Below, one piece after another: positions 8,300-16,506 of a DNA stretch of 47,235 nt. The stretch is taken from positions 1 through 47,235 of the forward strand of contig JAVKFF010000126.1 of NCBI GenBank assembly GCA_040226215.1, read 5' to 3'. The stretch comes from JAVKFF01 sp040226215. GTDB lineage: Bacteria; Pseudomonadota; Alphaproteobacteria; DSM-16000; Inquilinaceae. The notes below the pieces were generated by a model that made no database searches, was not told the origin of the DNA, and saw nothing but the letters and a program-made list of their open reading frames with translations. Within the stretch, counting starts at the first letter, position 1. The number at the start of each line of letters is the position of its first letter. Position numbers and translations under genes: made by a program.

Positions 8300-8764
8300 T
8301 CAGGCCGGTTCGGCGGTGCCGTGATCGGACCGGTTCGCGGAAAGTCGGTCCCGGTAGCGGAAGTCCAGCAGCACGGGCAGCAGCACGGGCAGCAGCCAGA
8401 ACGCGGCGCGCACCGTCACGTCGACGACAATGTCGGCGCTGCCGCCGCCGCGGAACCCCGTACCGGCGACGTTCATCACGGGCAATGACGCCACGGCGAA
8501 CAGACGGCCCACCACCGCGTATTCGACGGGGGCGATCACGGCCCAGCAGATCGTGATCCAGACATGCGCGGCGCGTGCCCAGGCTTCCCATTCCGTCCAG
8601 AAGACGGCGACCATGATCGCGTGGGGAACTATGAGTAGCAGACAGACCTGGAGTGCCGGGCGTGCGAGGAGCCAGCGCGTGACCCCTGGACCAAATACCT
8701 TGGCAAGCGCATCAAGCGCGGGCCGGCGCCTCCACCGCAAGATCGCTGTCCGCCGGCCTGACAT
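8300..8764 (-). CDS. Hypothetical small membrane protein
   Basis: This 154-residue ORF has hydrophobic segments VCLLLIVPHAIMVAVFW, WITICWAVIAPVEYAVVG and AAFWLLPVLLPVLLDF, consistent with three or four membrane spans. No family is recognised. The assigned start overlaps the end of the HxlR-type regulator by 53 nt on the same strand, with no convincing ribosome-binding site. The true start may be further inside, at one of the downstream in-frame codons. It is 91 nt upstream of the next membrane-protein gene and probably belongs to the same transcript. Confidence 0.5.
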   Translation of the reverse strand: MSGRRTAILRWRRRPALDALAKVFGPGVTRWLLARPALQVCLLLIVPHAIMVAVFWTEWEAWARAAHVWITICWAVIAPVEYAVVGRLFAVASLPVMNVAGTGFRGGGSADIVVDVTVRAAFWLLPVLLPVLLDFRYRDRLSANRSDHGTAEPA

Positions 8765-9428
8765 GGGCCAACGTGCTGACCCCGAGCCATTTCGGCACCG
8801 CCTTGCGGGCGCGGGCGCTGCCCATGGCCTCCAGCCGGTCGGCGGACAGGGCCTGGCTGACGGTGATGTCGCCGCGCCAGATGCGGATCATGTCGGGCAG
8901 GCTGGCGGTCAGGTAGAGGTCGATCTCGAACCCCGGGTCCTTGACGCAGAGCTCGCAGGCACCGTCCTGGTTGACGAACCACCAGTTGCGCTTGTGCGCC
9001 GGCTGATCGGGGAAGATCAGCTGCACCACCGTGCGGCCGTCGCCGAAGGCCCGCGGCTCGATCGATTGCTCCAAGGCCCAGATCAGCAATCCCAGATCGA
9101 CCTCGTGCTCCTCCAGTGTGCGGCGGGTCCAGCGCTGACCCCAGACGCCCAGCGCCTCGACGATCGGCGCGAACTCCCAGCCGGCCCGGGTCAGGTGATA
9201 GGTCCAGGCGCGGCCGCCGGGGCTTCGCCGACGCTCGATGATGCCCTCGGCCTCGAGCTGCTTCAGCCGGCTCGACAGGATGGTCGGCGAGGCGAGGGGC
9301 ACGCCGCGCTGCAGGTCGGAAAACCGGGAAACGCCGGTCGCCAGGTCGCGCAGGATCAGCGCCGTCCAGCGCTCGCAGAAGAGTTCCGCCGCCTTGGCGA
9401 CCGGGCAGAACTGGCCGTATCGCTTCAT
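8712..9428 (-). CDS. HxlR-family transcriptional regulator
   Basis: This 238-residue protein starts with YGQFCPVAKAAELFCERW, the typical HxlR N-terminus with a redox- or ligand-sensitive Cys. A winged helix follows: LILRDLATGVSRFSDLQRG, then SPTILSSRLKQLEAEGII. The family average is about 110-120 residues. This one carries an extra C-terminal half (about residues 115-238) that resembles a small sterol-carrier or ligand-binding domain seen in long HxlR members. The start at 9428 is supported by GAGGGAG upstream. It is divergent from a methyltransferase gene, a common target arrangement for such regulators. Confidence 0.85.
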   Translation of the reverse strand: MKRYGQFCPVAKAAELFCERWTALILRDLATGVSRFSDLQRGVPLASPTILSSRLKQLEAEGIIERRRSPGGRAWTYHLTRAGWEFAPIVEALGVWGQRWTRRTLEEHEVDLGLLIWALEQSIEPRAFGDGRTVVQLIFPDQPAHKRNWWFVNQDGACELCVKDPGFEIDLYLTASLPDMIRIWRGDITVSQALSADRLEAMGSARARKAVPKWLGVSTLAHVRPADSDLAVEAPARA

Positions 9429-9499
9429 CGCCCGCGCTCCCTCGTCGCTGGTGCCGGCTGATCGAGACACTCTAACCGGTGGCGCTGCCGGGCCGATAC

Positions 9500-9512
9500 T
9501 ACACTTCCTGTA
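9500..9512. promoter_or_regulatory. Candidate operator in the hxlR/methyltransferase divergent region
   Basis: TACA-CTTCC-TGTA is a short dyad midway between the two divergent starts at 9428 and 9590. Its form and position suit an HxlR-type dimer site, but it is short enough to arise by chance. Confidence 0.3.
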
Positions 9513-9589
9513 CTGGCCTCAGACAGCCACCACGGGCAGCTTTCCCCTCGCGATCGATGGACGGTCGGGTTCGCAAAGGAGAGAGCGCC

Positions 9590-10414
9590 ATGGACATGAC
9601 CAACACCCACCCTGGCAGCGGCTTCGAGGGACACCATCATCCGGCGGCGGCGCTCTGGGATGCCGGCGGCGCGGCCTATGACCGGGTCAGTTTCTGCATC
9701 TCCGATGCCCTGGCCCATGCCGCCCAGCGACTCGACCCGAAGCCGGGCGAGGAGATCCTCGACATCGCCACCGGCACCGGCTGGTCGGCGCGCAATGTCG
9801 CCCGTGCCGGCGCCGCGGTGACGGCGGTGGACATCGCCCCGACCCTGCTGAACGCGGCCATGGCGCTGTCGGCCGGCATAGAGCCGCCGATCCGCTACGA
9901 GCAGGCGGCGGCGGAGCACCTGCCTTTCGCCGACGCCGCCTTCGATGGCGTCATCTCCACCTTCGGCGTGATGTTCGCCGCCGACGCCCGAATGGCGGCC
10001 TCGGAAATGGCGCGGGTGGTCAGACCCGGCGGGCGAATGGCCCTGGCCGTCTGGGTGCCCGCCGGCGCGGTGGCGAAGTTCTTCGCCATGATCGCCGCCC
10101 ATGACGACGGCCCACCACCGCCGACCGATCCGCTCGACTGGGGCGATCCGGCAAGGCTGGCGGCGCTGCTCGGCGATGCCTTCGAGCTCTCCTTCGAGCC
10201 TGGCACCAGCCACGCCTATCACCCGTCGCTGGAGCAGATATGGGACTGGTACGCCGCCGGCTTCGGTCCGGTTCGTCACCTGATGGCGCGTCTCGACGAG
10301 GCGGGCCTGGCCCGGCTGCGGGCCGACTTCGATGCCTATCACCGCGCCTATCTCACGCCGCACGGTCTCACGGTGGCGCGGGACTATCTGGTGGTGACGG
10401 GACGCCGGCGCTGA
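9590..10414 (+). CDS. Class I SAM-dependent methyltransferase (UbiE-like)
   Basis: This 274-residue enzyme has motif I ILDIATGTGWSARNVA (about residues 48-63), AVDIAP at the acidic loop, EHLPFADAAFDGVISTFGVMF as motif II, and VVRPGGRMALAVWV as motif III. The order and spacing match the UbiE/COQ5-like Methyltransf_11 group. The acceptor is unknown. AAGGAGAGAGCGCC precedes the ATG at 9590. Its only neighbour on the same strand is far away, so it is probably a monocistronic gene controlled by the divergent HxlR regulator (inference). It is convergent with pyrF, 6 nt away. Confidence 0.85.
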   Translation: MDMTNTHPGSGFEGHHHPAAALWDAGGAAYDRVSFCISDALAHAAQRLDPKPGEEILDIATGTGWSARNVARAGAAVTAVDIAPTLLNAAMALSAGIEPPIRYEQAAAEHLPFADAAFDGVISTFGVMFAADARMAASEMARVVRPGGRMALAVWVPAGAVAKFFAMIAAHDDGPPPPTDPLDWGDPARLAALLGDAFELSFEPGTSHAYHPSLEQIWDWYAAGFGPVRHLMARLDEAGLARLRADFDAYHRAYLTPHGLTVARDYLVVTGRRR

Positions 10415-10420
10415 GTGCGT

Positions 10421-11143
10421 TCAGGTGAGACCGAGGTCCACCGCGATGCGCAACGCGGCCAGGGCCGGATCGTCCGCCCGGGTGATCGGCCGGCCGATGA
10501 CGATGTGGCTGGCCCCGGCGGCGACGGCCTCGGCCGGGGTCATCACCCGTTTCTGATCGTCGCTGCCGGCCCAGGCCGGGCGGATGCCGGGCACCATCAG
10601 CACCGCGTCCGGACCGAGGGCCGAGCGCAGCCGGGCGATCTCGGTCGGCGCGCAGACCAGGCCGTCGGCACCGGCGTCGATCGCGAGGCGGGCAAGGCGC
10701 TCCACCTGTCGCCCCGGATCGTCGTCCTGGCCGAGTGCCGCCAGGTCGGCCGAATCGAGGCTGGTCAGCACGGTCACGGCCAGGATGCGCGTGCGCTGGC
10801 CGGCGACGGCGGTCGCCTCGGCCGCCTCGCGTGCGGCGCCGATCATCGCCGCCCCGCCGCCGGCATGGATGGTGACGAAGGCCGGCGCCACCGTCCCCAG
10901 GCTGCGCATCGCCCCGGCCACCGTGTTGGGGATGTCGTGCAGCTTGACGTCGAGGAAGACGGGTTTGCCGCTCTCCTCGGCAATCGCCGCCACCGGGCCC
11001 GGCCCGTTCGCCATGACGAATTCCAGGCCCAGCTTCAGCCCGCCGACATGGGGGCCGATGGCGGCCGCCCAGCCCCGCGCCTCGGCGACCGAGGCGGTGT
11101 CGAGGGCGGCGAAAACGGGATTGTGGTAGGCGGCGTCGGTCAT
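10421..11143 (-). CDS. pyrF: Orotidine 5'-phosphate decarboxylase
   Basis: The 240-residue TIM-barrel enzyme converts OMP to UMP, the last step of de novo pyrimidine synthesis. FLDVKLHDIPNTV carries the catalytic Asp-Lys-Asp residues, VTIHAGGG the phosphate-side loop, and VMVPGIRP plus IVIGRPITRADDP the phosphate gripper. GGAGGGCC precedes the ATG, and the start codon overlaps the stop of the upstream oxidase gene (ATGA), indicating translational coupling. Placement near ihfB-lapA and trpF agrees with the common proteobacterial order, although several unrelated genes intervene here. Confidence 0.95.
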   Translation of the reverse strand: MTDAAYHNPVFAALDTASVAEARGWAAAIGPHVGGLKLGLEFVMANGPGPVAAIAEESGKPVFLDVKLHDIPNTVAGAMRSLGTVAPAFVTIHAGGGAAMIGAAREAAEATAVAGQRTRILAVTVLTSLDSADLAALGQDDDPGRQVERLARLAIDAGADGLVCAPTEIARLRSALGPDAVLMVPGIRPAWAGSDDQKRVMTPAEAVAAGASHIVIGRPITRADDPALAALRIAVDLGLT

Positions 11144-12270
11144 GGGGTGAGGCCCTCCGGCAGGACGCTGTCGTGCCCGGCGGCCCAGCGGCCGAGCCGG
11201 TCGGCGTCGAGCCCGCCCTCCAGCGCGCGGGCCAGTGCCAGGCCGAGCAGCGGGCCGAACTTGAAGCCGTGGCCGGAGAAGCCGGCCATCGCCCAGGCGG
11301 CGGAGCCGACCTTCGCCACGGTGAAACGCTCCTCGGGCGCGACGGTGTAGAAGCAGGTCCTGCCCTCCAGCGCCCGGTATCGCTCGAAACCGGCGAGACG
11401 GGCCGCGCCCTTCCGGGCGATGGCGGCGATCTCCGTCTCGCCCGCGTCGCGGTCGCGGTCCGGGTCGCCGGTGAGGGAGAAGCTGTGGTCGCCGATCTTC
11501 ATGCCGGTGCCGGCGACGGGCGGCACCAGGTAGAAGCCGCTTGCCGGGTCGATGTCCAGCACCATGGGCATGGCGGCCCAGGCCTCGGCGGTCTCCGCCG
11601 GCGGCGCCAGATAGACGGCGACCTGGCGCGACGGAAGGGCGCGCGGGGCGAGGTCCGGCAGCAGGCGGTCCGTCCACGGGCCGGCGGCGACGACCAGGGC
11701 ATCGCCCGCCACCACGCGCCCGTCGCCCAGGGTCGCCTGGCCCCGGTCGGGGTCGATGGCGCGGACCGGCTGGTGCGGCTCGATGGTGACCCGGCGCGAA
11801 GGCAGGTGGCTGCCCAGCGCCTCGATGATGCGCCCGGCCAGCAGCACGCCGCCGCTTGGCATGTGGAAGGCGCGGTCGTCCGGTTCGGCGCGCAGCAGCG
11901 GGTAGCGCGCGGTGAGGCTGGCGGCGTCGAGTTCCTCGTGGGCGTGGCCCAGCGCCGATGCGGTCGCCAGCGAGGCGTTCAGCCAGTCCTGGTCGGGGCG
12001 GCCGATCGCCAGGGTGCCGGTTTCCACGTAGAGCCGTTGGCCGAGATCCGCCCACAGCCGTTCCCAGGCGGCGAAGGCGGGGTCGACCATGGCGGCGTAG
12101 CCCCGGTGCCGGCCATAGGCATGGCGGATCAGCCGGTGCTGGTCGACCGAGGAGCCGAGAGGATTGGGAATGGCGCCCTGCTCGTAAACGGCGACCACGT
12201 GGCCGGCGCGGGCCAGGGCCCAGGCAAGCGACAGGCCCATAATGCCGGCGCCGACGATGATGATGCGCAA
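11140..12270 (-). CDS. FAD-dependent sarcosine/N-methyltryptophan oxidase-family protein
   Basis: The protein has 376 residues, the usual length of monomeric sarcosine oxidase and SolA. RIIIVGAGIMGLSLAWALA is the dinucleotide-binding motif at the N-terminus, followed by VAVYEQG. TCFYTVAPEERF matches the region where the FAD is covalently held by Cys, and GFSGHGFKFGPLLG is the characteristic C-terminal FAD loop. The family oxidises secondary N-methyl amines to formaldehyde, an amino acid and hydrogen peroxide. It lies directly downstream of a LysR regulator and is coupled to pyrF. Substrate could be sarcosine, N-methyltryptophan, pipecolate or another cyclic or N-alkyl amino acid. Confidence 0.85.
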   Translation of the reverse strand: MRIIIVGAGIMGLSLAWALARAGHVVAVYEQGAIPNPLGSSVDQHRLIRHAYGRHRGYAAMVDPAFAAWERLWADLGQRLYVETGTLAIGRPDQDWLNASLATASALGHAHEELDAASLTARYPLLRAEPDDRAFHMPSGGVLLAGRIIEALGSHLPSRRVTIEPHQPVRAIDPDRGQATLGDGRVVAGDALVVAAGPWTDRLLPDLAPRALPSRQVAVYLAPPAETAEAWAAMPMVLDIDPASGFYLVPPVAGTGMKIGDHSFSLTGDPDRDRDAGETEIAAIARKGAARLAGFERYRALEGRTCFYTVAPEERFTVAKVGSAAWAMAGFSGHGFKFGPLLGLALARALEGGLDADRLGRWAAGHDSVLPEGLTP

Positions 12271-12295
12271 ATGAAGGCCTCGACGATCCGCGGGT

Positions 12296-13207
12296 TCAGC
12301 CGTCGGCGGCGGCCACGGTCAGCCGGCCGTGCCGCTCGAACAGGGCGTCGATGCGGTCGGCCAGCTTGGTGATGCGCGGCACCTGCCGGTAGTCGCGGTG
12401 ATAGATGATCCAGGTGCGCGACTGCAAGGCCGGGATCGGTTCCGAGGCGCGCGTCAGCCCCGGTTCGACGTCGCCGATATAGCAGGGGATCAGGCCGATG
12501 CCGCAGCCCGCCTTGACCGCCTCCAGGATGTTCGACTGCGCGGTGCAGCGCACCCGGGGCATGCGGCCTTCGCGCTGGGCCAGCAGCCAGCGGGCGGTGC
12601 GCAGGTTCTGGTGCGCCTCGTCGAAGCCGACGAAGTCGCAGGTCTTCCAGCGTCCGTCGCCGCAGGCTTCCGGATGGGCCGCGATATAGGCCGGCGTGGC
12701 GTAGGCCGCGATCGACGGCCGGGCGACCACCCGGCTGACCAGGTCGCCGCCGGCCGGTAGGGCGTTCCTGAGCGCGATGTCGGCCTCGCGGCGCGACAGG
12801 TTCATGAACTCGAAGCTGCTGGCGATCTCCAGCTCGATCCCGTCCAGCCCATCGAGCAGTTCCGCGCCGTGGCGCAGCAGGAAGCGGCCGAGCCATTCGC
12901 CGGTGGAGATGCGCACGGTGCCGGTGAGCGGCGCGTCCTCGGCCGCGGTCTGGCGCAGGATGGCCTGGGCCGCCTCGTCCATCTCCTCGGCCTTCTCCGC
13001 CAGGGCCTCGCCGGCCGGTGTGGCGCGGTAGCCATCCGGGCGCCGCTCGAACAGGCGCTTGCCGATCACCCGCTCCAGCGCGGCGATGCGGCGGCCGAGC
13101 GTCGGCTGGGACAGGCCGATGGTGCGCGCCGCGGCCGACAGGCTGCCGGCGCGGTGGACCGCGAGGAAGAGGCGGAGATCGTCCCAGTCGATCGGCGAGC
13201 TATTCAT
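12296..13207 (-). CDS. LysR-type transcriptional regulator
   Basis: The protein has 303 residues from the ATG at 13207; a GTG 18 nt upstream is the alternative. The N-terminal helix-turn-helix reads FLAVHRAGSLSAAARTIGLSQPTLGRRIAALE, typical of LysR. The C-terminal substrate-binding domain (from about residue 90) has the periplasmic-binding-protein-like pattern, with SNILEAVKAGCGIGLIPCYIGD near the usual inducer site. It is 26 nt upstream of the FAD oxidase gene on the same strand and follows the epimerase gene, so it may control the amine/amino-acid module. That assignment rests on position only. Confidence 0.88.
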   Translation of the reverse strand: MNSSPIDWDDLRLFLAVHRAGSLSAAARTIGLSQPTLGRRIAALERVIGKRLFERRPDGYRATPAGEALAEKAEEMDEAAQAILRQTAAEDAPLTGTVRISTGEWLGRFLLRHGAELLDGLDGIELEIASSFEFMNLSRREADIALRNALPAGGDLVSRVVARPSIAAYATPAYIAAHPEACGDGRWKTCDFVGFDEAHQNLRTARWLLAQREGRMPRVRCTAQSNILEAVKAGCGIGLIPCYIGDVEPGLTRASEPIPALQSRTWIIYHRDYRQVPRITKLADRIDALFERHGRLTVAAADG

Positions 13208-13274
13208 CGCTGAATAGATTTGCACGCCCGTCGGTTTCCGGCAATCGGCATCAGCCGGCGCGTGAATCCGCCGG

Positions 13275-14444
13275 TCAGCTCCCGCCGTCGCCCAGTACCC
13301 GCACGGTCTCGCTCAGCGCCACCCAGAGGTGGTAGAGGCTGGAGGCGGGGATGGTCGGCGCCATGCGGCCGCCGTCGGCCGACAACTGGTCGCGCAGCAG
13401 GGCGTCGTCCCAGCGGATATAGTGGCGGAACAGCATCCGCCAGAGGTCATTCAGCGCCTGGCCGGCCGCAGCCTCGCCCTGTTCGAGCCGGCAGATCTGG
13501 GCCTTGATCGCCTCGGTCTGGGGCCAGAAGCGCTTGGTCGGCACCAGGATGCGGCCGGAGCGGTCGAGCGCGTCGACCACCGCCGGCACCTGGCCCTCGC
13601 GCCGGTCGAGGCCATGGCGCCAGCCGAAATCGTGCAGGCCGGCGCTGATCGCCGCCATCGGCCGGCTGCCGCCCGCCTTGCGGTACTGGTCGAGCAGCCA
13701 GACCCATTCGAACTGGTGGCCGGGCTCGCGCACCGGGCCCTCGGGGCCGGGCCAGGGCGACCAGTCGTCGGCGAAATACTCCGCCAGCGCGCCGCCGGCG
13801 TCGATCCAGCGGGTCGCCAGCAAGGTCGCCAGGGCCTCGACCCGGGTCAGCCAGCGCGCCTCGCCGGTCACATCGTGCAGCGCGAGCAGGGCCTCGAAGA
13901 GGTGCATGTGCGGGTTCTGCCGGCGCGGGCCGCCGGCCCGTTCGCCATTCACTGCCTCGACATAGCCGCCGGCGCTGTGCGCCATCTTGTGGTCGAGAAA
14001 GTCGACCAGCGTTTCGGCCCAGGACAGCGGCTCCGCCTCCCCCGTCGCCTTGTGCACCCAGGCGAAGGCCAGCAGCACGAAGGCCTGGTCGTAAAGGTCG
14101 ATGGTGGTGTCGATGGGCGTGCCGTCGGGTTCCGTGCGGGTGACGAAGCCGCCGTCCCCCTCATCCCAGCAACGCTTCAGGAAGGCGTAGCCGGCCCGTG
14201 CCGCCGGCAGCGCGTAGTCGCCCGCACCCATCAAATGGGCATGCGCGAAGGTGAAGGTCTGCCGCGCCTGCACGCGCAGCCGGGTGAAGCCGGTGCGCAC
14301 TGGCGTGCCGTCCAGGCCGATCTGCTCGTGGAAGCTGCCGTGGTCGCGGTTGAATCCGGTCTCCGCCCAGAAAGGCAGGAGCGTGGCCGTGCCCCAGCGC
14401 CTGAGATCGGCCGCCAGGGTCGCCAGGGTCGCGGTATCTGTCAT
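13275..14444 (-). CDS. AGE-family sugar epimerase/isomerase
   Basis: This 389-residue protein has the alpha/alpha-barrel pattern of N-acylglucosamine 2-epimerases and mannose isomerases. RLRVQARQTFTFAHAHLMG gives the conserved Arg and His, EGDGGFVTRTEPDGTP and LYDQAFVLLAFAWVHKATG follow, and GHQFEWVWLLDQY supplies the conserved His-Glu-Trp region. PTKRFWPQTEAIKA is the last signature. The family isomerises mannose/fructose-type sugars, mannose 6-phosphate or N-acylglucosamines; the exact substrate cannot be read. The start overlaps the upstream cyclodeaminase stop (ATGA), so the two are translationally coupled. Confidence 0.85.
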   Translation of the reverse strand: MTDTATLATLAADLRRWGTATLLPFWAETGFNRDHGSFHEQIGLDGTPVRTGFTRLRVQARQTFTFAHAHLMGAGDYALPAARAGYAFLKRCWDEGDGGFVTRTEPDGTPIDTTIDLYDQAFVLLAFAWVHKATGEAEPLSWAETLVDFLDHKMAHSAGGYVEAVNGERAGGPRRQNPHMHLFEALLALHDVTGEARWLTRVEALATLLATRWIDAGGALAEYFADDWSPWPGPEGPVREPGHQFEWVWLLDQYRKAGGSRPMAAISAGLHDFGWRHGLDRREGQVPAVVDALDRSGRILVPTKRFWPQTEAIKAQICRLEQGEAAAGQALNDLWRMLFRHYIRWDDALLRDQLSADGGRMAPTIPASSLYHLWVALSETVRVLGDGGS

Positions 14445-15379
14445 GTCAGCCGGAAGGTCAGTTGCGCGGCGGCCAGATCCTCCAGCGCGGTGCCGACCGA
14501 CTTGAACAGCGTGATCTGGTCGTAGAAGCGGCGTCCGGCCCGGTCGCCGCGGCTCAGCTCGAACAGGTCGGCCGTGATGTCGTCCTCGCGCAGCACGCCG
14601 GTTTCGAGCGGGATGACGATGTCGCCGGCCTCCGCGCAGGCGCCCTCGCGGGTATCGACGAAGACCCGCGCGCGCCGGATCGCCTCGTCGTCGGTCTCGC
14701 GCATTTCCGGCGTGAAGCCGCCCACCAGGTCGAGATGCGCCCCCGGCGACAGCCACTCGCCCAGGACGACCGGGGACTTCGAACTGGTCGCGCAACTCAC
14801 CACGTCGGCGCCGGCCACCGCCGAGGGCAGGTCGGCCGTCCAGTCGACCGTCAGCCCCGGCTTGCGGATTGCCTTGGCCAGCTTGCGCGCCTTGTCCTCG
14901 CTGCGGCCCCAGATCAGCACCTGGCTGATCGGCCGTACCGCGGCGTGCGCCAGGATCAAATGCGGCGCCAGCGCCCCGGTGCCGACCATCAGGAGCCGGC
15001 TCGCGTCCTCCCGGGCCAGGTAGCGGGCGGCGAGAGCGGAGGCGCAGGCGGTGCGCCGCAAGGTCAGCGCGATGCCGTCGATCAGCGCCAGCGGCGAGCC
15101 GGAACTGGCGTCGAGCAGCAGGTAGGTGCCCATCACCGAGGGCAGGCTGCGCTTGGCGTTGTCGGGGAAGATGGTGACCACCTTGACGCCGATATGCCGG
15201 CCCTGCTGCCAGGCCGGCATCAGCAGCATGGCGCCGTCGCGCTCGCCATAGGTGGGGATCTCGTGGTGGTGGCGCAGCGGCACGGTGATGTCGTCGCTGC
15301 GGAAAGCCTGGCGCAGATGCTCGACCAGCACCGGATAGTCGAGCGCCGCCTCGACCTTTGCGGAATCGATCACACGCAT
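14441..15379 (-). CDS. Ornithine cyclodeaminase/mu-crystallin family protein
   Basis: This 312-residue NAD(P)-dependent protein has the family's N-terminal dimer domain with MLLMPAW and GVKVVTIFP. The Rossmann core carries RLLMVGTGALAPHLILAHA. GADVVSCATSSKSPVVLGEW and HLDLVGGFTPEMRETDDEAI carry the usual substrate Asp. Members include ornithine cyclodeaminase, ketimine reductase, alanine dehydrogenase and L-lysine cyclodeaminase-like enzymes. With an N-methyl amino acid oxidase-like gene nearby, an imino-acid role is plausible but not shown. It is the first gene of a probable cyclodeaminase-epimerase operon and lies 64 nt after lapA. Confidence 0.88.
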   Translation of the reverse strand: MRVIDSAKVEAALDYPVLVEHLRQAFRSDDITVPLRHHHEIPTYGERDGAMLLMPAWQQGRHIGVKVVTIFPDNAKRSLPSVMGTYLLLDASSGSPLALIDGIALTLRRTACASALAARYLAREDASRLLMVGTGALAPHLILAHAAVRPISQVLIWGRSEDKARKLAKAIRKPGLTVDWTADLPSAVAGADVVSCATSSKSPVVLGEWLSPGAHLDLVGGFTPEMRETDDEAIRRARVFVDTREGACAEAGDIVIPLETGVLREDDITADLFELSRGDRAGRRFYDQITLFKSVGTALEDLAAAQLTFRLT

Positions 15380-15443
15380 GATGACGGACGGCGTTCCTCG
15401 ATGGCGGGGGCTGGCGGGCGGGTGGCGCTGGATTTGGCGCCGC

Positions 15444-15818
15444 TCAGGTCGACGGTCCGAGCCGCGGCGGCTCATCGGCGGGCGGCACCGCCCGCTGCTC
15501 CTGCAGGCGCAGGTCGCGCGCCCGCTGGCGGGCCTGCGCCGCCTCCTCCTCGGCCCGGGCCAGGTCGCCGGCCAGCCTGTCGGCGCGCTGCTGGGCCTGG
15601 CGCGCGGCGCGTCGATACCGCGCACCGGACAGCCAGGCGACCAGCCCGCCCAGCAGGAAGGCCAGCACGGCAACAGCCAGCACGACCAGGAAGACCGGCG
15701 CGGTCAGCACCCCATCGAACGGCCACAGCGCAACGTCCACCATGCCACGGTTGGAGACCGCGAAAGCGATGGCGACGATGCCGAGTGGGATGGTGATGAT
15801 CCAGGTGAGGTACCGCAA
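15444..15818 (-). CDS. LapA-domain (DUF1049) inner-membrane protein
   Basis: The protein has 124 residues and two membrane spans: LTWIITIPLGIVAIAFAVSN, then VFLVVLAVAVLAFLLGGLVA. NRGMVDVALWPF between them is the typical LapA turn. A cytoplasmic coiled coil follows, rich in Ala, Arg, Gln and Glu (about residues 65-110). In Escherichia coli, LapA partners LapB in controlling lipopolysaccharide synthesis, and the gene lies after ihfB exactly as here. No lapB follows in this window; a cyclodeaminase gene occupies that place. Confidence 0.85.
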   Translation of the reverse strand: MRYLTWIITIPLGIVAIAFAVSNRGMVDVALWPFDGVLTAPVFLVVLAVAVLAFLLGGLVAWLSGARYRRAARQAQQRADRLAGDLARAEEEAAQARQRARDLRLQEQRAVPPADEPPRLGPST

Positions 15819-15860
15819 CCGCGCCCCTTTCCGCTGCCCGTGCTTCGGACCGCACGCCTC

Positions 15861-16142
15861 CTAGTCGGTGTTCAGCCGCTCGCGCAGCTGCTTGCCGGTC
15901 TTGAAGAAGGGTACTGTCTTGCTGTCGACATTGACCGCCTCGCCGGTGCGGGGATTGCGCCCGACGCGGGCGTCGCGCTGCTTCACGGAGAAGGCGCCAA
16001 AGCCGCGCAGCTCGACCCGCTGCCCGCGGGCCAGCGCCTCGGTGATCTCGTCGAAGATGGTGGTGACGATGCGCTCGACATCGCGCTGGTAGAGATGCGG
16101 ATTCTTCTCCGCAAGTCGTTGAATCAACTCGGATTTCGTCAT
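15861..16142 (-). CDS. ihfB: Integration host factor beta subunit
   Basis: This 93-residue HU/IHF-fold DNA-bending protein starts MTKSELIQRLAEKNPHLYQRD and has VELRGFGAFSVKQRDARVGRNPRTGE, the beta-arm region with the Pro that intercalates DNA. Position between rpsA and lapA identifies the beta rather than the alpha subunit. GGGAGGTGC lies 12 nt before the ATG and AGGGG closer to it. A strong rpsA terminator stands upstream, so ihfB probably has its own promoter in the 360-nt gap. Confidence 0.93.
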   Translation of the reverse strand: MTKSELIQRLAEKNPHLYQRDVERIVTTIFDEITEALARGQRVELRGFGAFSVKQRDARVGRNPRTGEAVNVDSKTVPFFKTGKQLRERLNTD

Positions 16143-16417
16143 ATGACCCCTATTGCACCTCCCTGACCGCCCATGGTGGCGTCCGGACGGCGATTCGCGC
16201 CGTTTCGGCGGCATCGCATCACGCACAATGCCGCTGCCGCCCCGGCGTCGCGTTCCTCTTTGTTCTCCTTGCCCGACCGGCGCGGGAGCCGGACCTCTCG
16301 CGTCGATGGCGTCGAACCGGGGCCGAATGGTGCCAGAGTGGATGCACGCTGGCAACCATAACGCGTTCGAATAAAAGGGATTTCGTGCAGATGTCGCTGG
16401 CAGCCGGACGGCTGGCG
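16143..16417 (-). other. Untranslated interval between ihfB and the rpsA terminator
   Basis: No credible ORF or RNA gene was found here on either strand. It should hold the ihfB promoter. The minus strand has TTGCCA followed 17 nt later by CACCAT, which is too weak to call. Confidence 0.4.
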
Positions 16418-16452
16418 AAAAAAGGCCGCCGGCACCAGGGATGCCGGCGGCC
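16418..16452 (-). terminator. Rho-independent terminator of rpsA
   Basis: On the minus strand an 11-bp perfect stem (GGCCGCCGGCA with TGCCGGCGGCC, 7-nt loop) is followed directly by TTTTTT. It lies 54 nt beyond the rpsA stop codon. This is the clearest intrinsic terminator for a protein gene in the window. Confidence 0.9.
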
Positions 16453-16506
16453 CCGAAGTCGGATGGCTGGCGGCGGCGCCCGCTTGGGCGCCACCGCGAT
16501 CGGCGC

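Noticed and set aside
16321..16385. Candidate ihfB promoter (TTGCCA and CACCAT).
   Set aside because: The -10 is too far from consensus to call a site.
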